NCBI GenBank assembly: GCA_017745015.1
Contig: JAGIAF010000013.1
Coordinates: 1-19,888, forward strand
Length of the DNA: 19,888 nucleotides
Source of the DNA: Bdellovibrio sp.
Lineage (GTDB): Bacteria > Bdellovibrionota > Bdellovibrionia > Bdellovibrionales > Bdellovibrionaceae
Direction: 5' to 3'
In this document: one piece after another, positions 14,549 to 19,888 of the stretch
Position numbering within the stretch: position 1 is the stretch's first letter
How the letters are laid out: the number at the start of each line of letters is the position of its first letter
Program-made: the position numbers and the translations under genes
Notes under the pieces: model-generated
What the model saw: only the letters and a program-made list of their open reading frames with translations
What the model was told of the DNA's origin: nothing
The model's database searches: none

Positions 14549-15202
14549 CTATTTAACTTCAGCCAGCGAATTATAGGAGTCGCTGATTTTCTGTTGGCGT
14601 TCAACTTCTTTGGACCAACGATTTACTTCTCCTTTATAACCTTGCTGTTTACCTTTCCATTCTTTTTCTTCAGAGGCTAAAGAACGGAGTTTCTGGCTCA
14701 CTTGATCTTGCTGCTCTTTCAAGCTACCGGAGCGAGATTGCCATATTTTCTTTTCTTCTTGAAGCTGAGTCATCTGCATTTGGTAATCGTTGACATTGGC
14801 CTCGCGTTTTTTCTGGTTTTCTTTGATCTTCGCGATCATGGCCTCAAGCTCGGCGATTTTTTGATTTTCCTGAGCTGTAAGGGTCTTCTCGTTGGAGATC
14901 AAATTTTGGATTTCTTTTTCCTGGCCACCGACGCGAGTCATCGCGTGGTTGTTCTCTTCCATCTGTTTCTGGACTTCCTTTTGTTGACTCTCAACCTGGC
15001 CCTTCGCTTTAGCGACTTCATTCAAGTTGCCTTCAACAGTTTTAAGATTCTTTTGATATTCGCCTAAGTTCGATTTTGAATTGTTCAAATTCGCTTTGAT
15101 GCGATCAAGTCCATCCTTAGCTGTGTTTTCAGCAAAAGCCACTGAATGAACACAAACCATTAAACCAAGAGTCATTGCAGTCATTGTTTTAGAGAATTTC
15201 AT
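14549..15202 (-). CDS. exported coiled-coil protein, last gene of the envelope operon
   Basis: A periplasmic protein of 217 residues from the chosen start. The signal peptide is MKFSKTMTAMTLGLMVCVHSVAFA, with likely cleavage before ENTAK. The remainder is almost entirely charged and Gln-rich with heptad spacing (LEAMIAKIKENQKKREANV, VESQQKEVQKQMEENN), so a long coiled-coil rod is expected. No catalytic motif is seen. The ATG at 15200-15202 is preferred because it begins a clean signal peptide behind GGAAGGA; the upstream in-frame ATG at 15229 would overlap the previous gene. It follows that gene by 19 bases. By analogy with other envelope-spanning machines it may be a periplasmic scaffold, but the family is not recognised. 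Confidence 0.85.
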   Translation of the reverse strand: MKFSKTMTAMTLGLMVCVHSVAFAENTAKDGLDRIKANLNNSKSNLGEYQKNLKTVEGNLNEVAKAKGQVESQQKEVQKQMEENNHAMTRVGGQEKEIQNLISNEKTLTAQENQKIAELEAMIAKIKENQKKREANVNDYQMQMTQLQEEKKIWQSRSGSLKEQQDQVSQKLRSLASEEKEWKGKQQGYKGEVNRWSKEVERQQKISDSYNSLAEVK

Positions 15203-15221
15203 CTTGTAATCCTTCCGTAAA

Positions 15222-17336
15222 TTATTCATTCAAATTAGCGACGCTGTTATCTTGTGGGCAGACATTTTTCAATGAAGAGCGGTAGTGACCGACTTCGTCT
15301 TCCCAGATCTCGCCTTTAAATTTCCAGTTAAGAGATTTCTCTTTCTCAACTTTCAATTCAGGACGTTCTTTTTGGTTCACATCTCCACCAGCCATTTGGT
15401 AGCGGATGTGTTCACCGGCACCAGAGTACAATTCGTACTGAAGCACGTCGTTTTGGTCCAGAACGCGGTTCAAGCTCGCAACCATGTTTTTATAGTTGGA
15501 CTCAAGAGCTTTGCCAGCTTGTTGGCGAAGCTCGTCTTTTTCTTTTTCAATACGAGCAATACCATTCGTACGAAGATTTTTGATCGAAGTACGCGCTTTA
15601 TTGGCGATGTGGTACTGGATGCGGTAGCTCAAAAGCTTTTTGTCAGCATCTTGCACCGCAGATGAAGTGCTAGCTGTTCCAAGTTTCTTTTTCGCCGCAA
15701 CCAATTGCTTGTTGGCTTCAGTTTGTTTCGCCAAAAGATCTTTTTCGATGTTGATCAACGTCAAAGAGATCTTATTGAAGCGTGTAATTTCGTCCTCATA
15801 GTTGTTGATTTGTTTTTGCACGCTAGTGAAACCAGGGTGGCGAGCCAACTCCACGATGAAAGAACGTGGCAAGCCGTCTACTTCTTTCAAGTCAGAGTTT
15901 CTTGCCCAGCTTTTCACAGTGTCGTAATAGCTTACCGGTGTTTTGTGAGTCGCTTGGTATTCAGTCAATTTCTTCTTCCAAGGAGCATACTTCTCGCGCA
16001 TTTCATTAAGCACTTGCACGCCGTCACCGTATTGGCACAGGTTCAAGTAACCCACTGTGCGGACTGTGAATGATTCAGGCGCAAAAGCATTTTTAAAGAA
16101 GTCCGTGTGAAGAGAGAACATGTTACCCGCAGCACCTTCAAAGTCTTCACTCAAGATTTGTGTCCAAGCGCTCTCGACCATGGCTTGCAACCAAAGCGGG
16201 GAGGACTTGTCTACTTTCAAGTAAGACTGGAAGGCTTCTTTGTACATGCTCTTTTGGAATTGGATACGAGCCATTGTCAAAGCACCCACCGCGCGCAATT
16301 GAGATTTCTTGTCGCCATCAGTCACTTTCAGCAAAGTTTCTAAGGCTATCACAGAATCTTCAACTTTACCTTGGCGGTAGTTGAAGAGAGCTGAGAGCAA
16401 TAAAGCATCTGAGTAGCGTGGAGATTTTTCGCCGATATAAGCCAGCGCATCTTCCATTAAACCCAAGTTGCCTTTGGCAGAATAGTACTTCGCACGAGTG
16501 ATTTGATAGTCATCATTTTTAGTGACATCAAGTTCGTACTTCGCAACCAACGGATCAATCAAAGCGATGTCAGTCAACTCGAGCACGTTGATATTATCAA
16601 CCATGGCTTGAGTGGCTTTTCTTTGCCATTCTTTGTTTTTAGTTTCTTGAGAAACTTTGATCATGAAGGTTCTGAACTCTGAATTCAGCCCCAAGCCTTT
16701 CGCTGTCATCGCATAGTTATAAAGAGCTTCCACACGGTGCTCAGGGTCTTCCATTAATTCAGCGAAAAGGCCCATGGCCATTTCATATTTCTTTTGAATC
16801 TCAAGGAAGATCAAAGCTTGCAAAAGTTTATAGTCGTTTGGCCCCATCTCGTCCATTTTCTGCAATGTCACATGGGGTTCCGTCAATGAAGGGTCGGCCA
16901 CTGGAGGAAGCAGTTTAACGTCGGGAATTTTGCTAAAAGCATCCGTAGTAGTTACAGCCTTCGGTGCGCCCACAACAACATTATAAGGTTGGACTTTGAT
17001 CGACATGACCGGAGCCGTGTCGCGCTTTTTGATGTTCTTCAATTGAACTTCGCGAGAAGCCGGCAAGCGCAGTGGACTTAATGTCGACGCTTGAACTTGA
17101 CGTTCTTCACCGATATCCAATTCGGGAATCGCCTTTACTTTAAAGACTTCCGATTTTCCTTTAACCGTTTTCTTTTGATAGACTTCAAAAGTTGGTACAA
17201 GGCTTGATTTAACTCGAAGACTTGCCGCGGCTGGTTTACCGCTTTTAGTGACTGTCAGTGCTGACTGAGCCTGTGCCCATGCAGCGGAGCTGCATAGGAA
17301 GGGCAGTGCGACTAAGAGTTTTACTGGCTTATTCAT
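15222..17336 (-). CDS. large periplasmic repeat/coiled-coil protein, gliding-motility AglT/AgmU-like
   Basis: A 704-residue exported protein. Signal peptide MNKPVKLLVALPFLCSSAAWA is followed by a basic, strand-like region to about 150. Helical TPR-like hairpins cover about 165-435 (for example YKLLQALIFLEIQKKYEMAMGLF, VEALYNYAMTAKGLG, SDALLLSALFNYRQGKVEDSV). A coiled coil follows at about 505-635, then a C-terminal segment with KFKGEIWEDEVGHYRSS near 673-689. Such periplasmic TPR proteins (AglT/GltE, AgmU/GltD) belong to the Myxococcus gliding complex; my assignment rests on architecture and on the neighbours. The ATG at 17336 starts the signal peptide behind a G-rich ribosome site; an upstream ATG at 17372 overlaps the previous gene and is rejected. 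It follows the barrel gene by 26 bases. Confidence 0.8.
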   Translation of the reverse strand: MNKPVKLLVALPFLCSSAAWAQAQSALTVTKSGKPAAASLRVKSSLVPTFEVYQKKTVKGKSEVFKVKAIPELDIGEERQVQASTLSPLRLPASREVQLKNIKKRDTAPVMSIKVQPYNVVVGAPKAVTTTDAFSKIPDVKLLPPVADPSLTEPHVTLQKMDEMGPNDYKLLQALIFLEIQKKYEMAMGLFAELMEDPEHRVEALYNYAMTAKGLGLNSEFRTFMIKVSQETKNKEWQRKATQAMVDNINVLELTDIALIDPLVAKYELDVTKNDDYQITRAKYYSAKGNLGLMEDALAYIGEKSPRYSDALLLSALFNYRQGKVEDSVIALETLLKVTDGDKKSQLRAVGALTMARIQFQKSMYKEAFQSYLKVDKSSPLWLQAMVESAWTQILSEDFEGAAGNMFSLHTDFFKNAFAPESFTVRTVGYLNLCQYGDGVQVLNEMREKYAPWKKKLTEYQATHKTPVSYYDTVKSWARNSDLKEVDGLPRSFIVELARHPGFTSVQKQINNYEDEITRFNKISLTLINIEKDLLAKQTEANKQLVAAKKKLGTASTSSAVQDADKKLLSYRIQYHIANKARTSIKNLRTNGIARIEKEKDELRQQAGKALESNYKNMVASLNRVLDQNDVLQYELYSGAGEHIRYQMAGGDVNQKERPELKVEKEKSLNWKFKGEIWEDEVGHYRSSLKNVCPQDNSVANLNE

Positions 17337-17362
17337 AAAAAGACCCCCCGGCCTTGGGAAAA

Positions 17363-18106
17363 TTAATGCCAATACGTGATACCAATCATCAGTGAGGTAT
17401 CATTCACCATCTCAGAACCTTGATCACGAGGACCGAAAGCGCCTGGATTTGTTTTATAAGTTAATTGATCTTGGTTCGACCATTGGTTGATCAAGTCTGC
17501 ACGAAGAGCGAAGTGCTCTGTGAAGAAGATCTGCTGGAAGATACCCAATTTATAACCGAAGGCTGTTTTAGTTTCATTGCCTTCTTCTTTTTGGATTTCG
17601 TAGTTCACGTTACCAAGACCCAAAGACACACCCATGTCGAAATAGATGATGGCTTTATCAAGGGCACTCATTTTAGCGTAGAATGGAACCCAAATACCCG
17701 AAACAAAGTACGACGATTGATACACGTTATGGTTCGGGATGGCGCCGTACTGAGTGATGAACTGATCGGTCGCATCATTGTTCTTCATGTTGGCGTTGTT
17801 ATAGCTAAGCTCAACACCCCAACGTTCATTGAAGAAGTAACCAAAGTCTGCGCCGAAGATAGTTCCAGTGCTGTAGGCGTCATTGAATGGAATACCACCA
17901 CGTACTGTTAGATAAAAGCGATCAGCTTTTACGTAACGACGATTCTGAACAACGCTAAAGTCTTCGTCTTTAGCGGCCCAGTATTTGTCTTCCAGTTTTT
18001 TAATATCAAGCTTGTCGCTACCACGTTGCTCTTTCTGAGCTGGTGCATTTTGTGCGAATGCTTGAGTTGAAGCCAAGATGAATAATAAAATTGTTTTCTT
18101 AAACAT
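17363..18106 (-). CDS. outer-membrane beta-barrel protein of the gliding-type operon
   Basis: A 247-residue exported protein. Signal peptide MFKKTILLFILASTQAFA is followed by a short charged linker containing DIKKLEDKYWAAKDEDFSVVQNRRY, then barrel strands (FYLTVRGGIPF, TIFGADFGYFF, WGVELSYNN, AIIYFDMGVSLGLG, FGYKLGIFQQIFF, HFALRADLINQW, SLMIGITYWH). The linker plus 'R-Y-K-F-L-T-G-iPFND' pattern matches a barrel family recurrent in myxobacteria and Bdellovibrio-like bacteria next to gliding genes. The final strand ends WH, close to the usual aromatic C-terminus recognised by the BAM complex. GGGAGA precedes the ATG. It is separated by 17 bases from the upstream inner-membrane gene and would provide the outer-membrane end of the complex. 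Assignment to a particular Glt barrel (A or B) is not possible here. Confidence 0.85.
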   Translation of the reverse strand: MFKKTILLFILASTQAFAQNAPAQKEQRGSDKLDIKKLEDKYWAAKDEDFSVVQNRRYVKADRFYLTVRGGIPFNDAYSTGTIFGADFGYFFNERWGVELSYNNANMKNNDATDQFITQYGAIPNHNVYQSSYFVSGIWVPFYAKMSALDKAIIYFDMGVSLGLGNVNYEIQKEEGNETKTAFGYKLGIFQQIFFTEHFALRADLINQWSNQDQLTYKTNPGAFGPRDQGSEMVNDTSLMIGITYWH

Positions 18107-18123
18107 GATTCTGGTCTCCCGTC

Positions 18124-19590
18124 CTAGTTGGTACTTTTAAATAAGAATGGATATGTCACGAGCACTTTGGTTCCGCCTTGTGGGGCTGGGAACTTCCATG
18201 CAGCGACACGGTTCAAGATGCAGCCTTCCACGGTTGCGTTCTTAAGTGTGGTGTCACCGATAATTTGCTGTTCCACTTGGCCAGAGCCACCGATGGTGAA
18301 TTTCACAGCAACTTTACCGAATAAATCTGGATTCGCGCTCAATTGGCGTTCATAGCAATATAGGATCTGACCCAATTTGGATTTGATGTACTGAGCGATG
18401 ACCTCACGATCAAGACCTCCGGTAATTTCGCCTTCTTCTTCGATCAAGCCGACGCCAGCATTACCTGTACCGCCTGCTGCCAGACCGCCCATGCCTGAAG
18501 CATTCTTCCCGCCACCTTTACCGGCAGTAGAAATCAACACGCCATTTCCACTACCAGCTGCACCCCAGTCACGACCAGAACGCTCGATATTGCCCACGGC
18601 TGCAAGACCACGACCTGAAGGGCCGGAACCCGCTTTCACACCTTGAGCGAAGATCACGTTGGAGCTTTTTGCACCTTGGGCAGAAACTTTACCGATCAAT
18701 TTTGAAATACGACCGTCAGAGATCGATTTCATCATGTTGGCAAGTTTACCGCCGCCACCGCCAGTAGGCATTTCTGCTTTAGGACCAGCTGCAGGAGCAG
18801 ATTGCTGTTGCACCACCACTTGTTGTTTTGGTTGTGCGGTTTCAGCTTTCTTACGTTTAGGTTTCAATTCTGTTTTAACGATGATTTTTTGTGCTACTTT
18901 AGGCGGCTCATGAGCTACAACAGTATGGTCACCTTTTGGACCGAAGATACCTACTGTGATCAAAAGAGCTGCCGCGCCCAACATCAACACGACGCCTTTT
19001 TTAGAGTCTTCGTCGACAAGTTGAGAAGGGGAGAAGCGCGCCATGTGAGCAGCGTCTTCCAAAGAAAGAGTTCTTTGGCTTACTTCCACATTGCCAACCA
19101 TTTGACGGTGCCATTCCGTTGAAGGAACACATGGTACTTTGGAATCAGCAAAGTGCGGTTTGAACGCTTTGTTCACTGGAAGGATTTTAGTCTCCAACAC
19201 GCGACCGCTTTGTTTAACGATATACAGTTGGAACTTCTTACCAGGCATTTCCTGGCGACCTGCGTTTTCCAAGCGTTGATAAAGATCAGCCTCTTTCATC
19301 ACTGGGTCGAATTGCAAAGTGCAATCTTCCAGGTTCAAAGTGACGCTTTTATCAAGCGGAGTCGCTGGAGATTTTTCAGTGGCGCTCGAAGTCGCCATAT
19401 CCAAATCTACATACCACCATTTGCCATCGCGATATTCAAAGAGACCTTGAATACCTTTGGTAGCAGGGGCGATTGAGATCACATCGGCCAAACGAGATGA
19501 ACCGAATGTGTGAGTTTCACTTGTCGATCTTAATTTCCAAGTTTTTGCAGTCCCGTTTTTAAGAGACTGACGTACAATCAACGTGAGCAT
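18124..19590 (-). CDS. inner-membrane protein with FHA-like head and AgmX/PglI-type C-terminal domain (GltG/GltJ-like)
   Basis: A 488-residue protein predicted to cross the inner membrane once. The cytoplasmic part (1-198) begins with an FHA-like strand pattern (HTFGSSRLADVISI ... YRDGKWWYVDLD) but lacks the conserved phosphothreonine-binding Ser/His residues. A membrane helix lies at about 199-216, then a Pro/Lys segment (226-260, with KPKRKKAE), a Gly/Ala/Ser-rich stretch (275-390) and a TonB-like tail at about 391-486. The tail has YIKSKLGQILYCYERQL, VKFTIGGSGQV, Cys412 and Cys457 (possible disulfide) and FPAPQGG. This order matches GltG-type proteins of Myxococcus, which link the gliding motor to periplasmic partners. 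GAGGTG precedes the ATG. It is the second gene visible in the operon. Confidence 0.87.
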   Translation of the reverse strand: MLTLIVRQSLKNGTAKTWKLRSTSETHTFGSSRLADVISIAPATKGIQGLFEYRDGKWWYVDLDMATSSATEKSPATPLDKSVTLNLEDCTLQFDPVMKEADLYQRLENAGRQEMPGKKFQLYIVKQSGRVLETKILPVNKAFKPHFADSKVPCVPSTEWHRQMVGNVEVSQRTLSLEDAAHMARFSPSQLVDEDSKKGVVLMLGAAALLITVGIFGPKGDHTVVAHEPPKVAQKIIVKTELKPKRKKAETAQPKQQVVVQQQSAPAAGPKAEMPTGGGGGKLANMMKSISDGRISKLIGKVSAQGAKSSNVIFAQGVKAGSGPSGRGLAAVGNIERSGRDWGAAGSGNGVLISTAGKGGGKNASGMGGLAAGGTGNAGVGLIEEEGEITGGLDREVIAQYIKSKLGQILYCYERQLSANPDLFGKVAVKFTIGGSGQVEQQIIGDTTLKNATVEGCILNRVAAWKFPAPQGGTKVLVTYPFLFKSTN

Positions 19591-19612
19591 GTAACACCTC
19601 TATGAACAATTC

Positions 19613-19861
19613 TTAGTTGTTTAAGTACAAAGCTGACTCGCGGATGCGACCATCCATATCCTTCTGTACGTCGTACAGAGGCATGAATTTAATCCCTCGT
19701 TTTTGAACGAGGTATGCGCCATCCGGGTTACGAATTGTACCCTTGAGGTTCATGTCACCGAAATTTACTTCTTGGACTTTACGGACTGTTCTTGTCTTTG
19801 CCAAAGCAGTCGTGCTCCCCAAGAGAATGAATACTGTCATCAAGTGGATGATAGTTTTCAC
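19613..19861 (-). CDS. small exported protein, unknown, first visible gene of the operon
   Basis: An 82-residue protein with signal peptide MKTIIHLMTVFILLGSTTALA and a mature part of only about 61 residues (KTRTVRKVQEVNFGD ... RIRESALYLNN), basic and probably beta-rich, with no cysteine. The start is GTG (minus strand 19859-19861), with an excellent GGAGGG site 5 bases upstream. The next gene starts 22 bases after its stop, so it belongs to the operon. The family is not recognised. Position next to the GltG-like gene suggests a periplasmic accessory of the same machine, which is an inference. Confidence 0.8.
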   Translation of the reverse strand: MKTIIHLMTVFILLGSTTALAKTRTVRKVQEVNFGDMNLKGTIRNPDGAYLVQKRGIKFMPLYDVQKDMDGRIRESALYLNN

Positions 19862-19888
19862 TTGTACCCTCCATACTACAAGTCTCCC

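Noticed and set aside
17465..17911. 148-residue open frame antisense to the operon barrel gene
   Set aside because: The opposite strand has a signal peptide and barrel strands with correct operon spacing; the antisense product shows no coherent feature.
1..19888. CRISPR arrays, tRNA/rRNA genes, insertion sequences, phage genes or a defence system
   Set aside because: No regularly spaced direct repeats, transposase or integrase motifs, or tRNA-like cloverleaf were seen on reading both strands.

Overview
The window is a chromosomal segment of a Gram-negative bacterium. It encodes LPS assembly (lptE), beta-barrel outer-membrane proteins and an envelope operon that looks like part of a Glt/Agl gliding machine of the myxobacterial type. 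With the run of chemoreceptors, this suggests the Bdellovibrionota (Bdellovibrio-like predators) or a relative in the former Deltaproteobacteria. That placement is inferred from gene content only. I see no rRNA, tRNA, CRISPR array, insertion sequence or phage gene, and no gene-free stretch longer than 300 bases.

Left part (1-6630). Minus-strand genes run leftward: a class V aminotransferase, a short D-3-phosphoglycerate dehydrogenase-type enzyme coupled to it by an ATGA overlap, then purA, then a small outer-membrane barrel protein. The first two look like two steps of serine synthesis. A compact divergent promoter region (about 4440-4480) also drives lptE and holA on the plus strand. A strongly palindromic intergenic block (6068-6192) and a PilZ-domain gene follow.

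Middle (6631-9166). rpsT (with a TTG start) and murJ are divergent around a 55-base gap. murJ overlaps tail-to-tail with a gene for a small two-TM coiled-coil membrane protein. A strong terminator at 9139-9166 closes the receptor block.

Receptor block (9200-14352). Three consecutive minus-strand chemoreceptor genes have diverged periplasmic sensor domains, an almost invariant cytoplasmic signalling hairpin, no room for a normal HAMP domain, and the same unusual C-terminal tail after a variable Ala/Pro/Lys linker.

Right part (14490-19888). A tight five-gene minus-strand operon ends at a strong terminator. In transcription order it encodes an 82-residue exported protein, an inner-membrane protein with a degenerate FHA-like head and an AgmX/PglI-type C-terminal domain, an outer-membrane barrel, a large periplasmic repeat/coiled-coil protein and an exported coiled-coil protein. 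Together these could span the envelope from cytoplasm to outer membrane, as in the Myxococcus gliding/focal-adhesion complex. The operon probably continues beyond the right edge, where the motor genes might lie.
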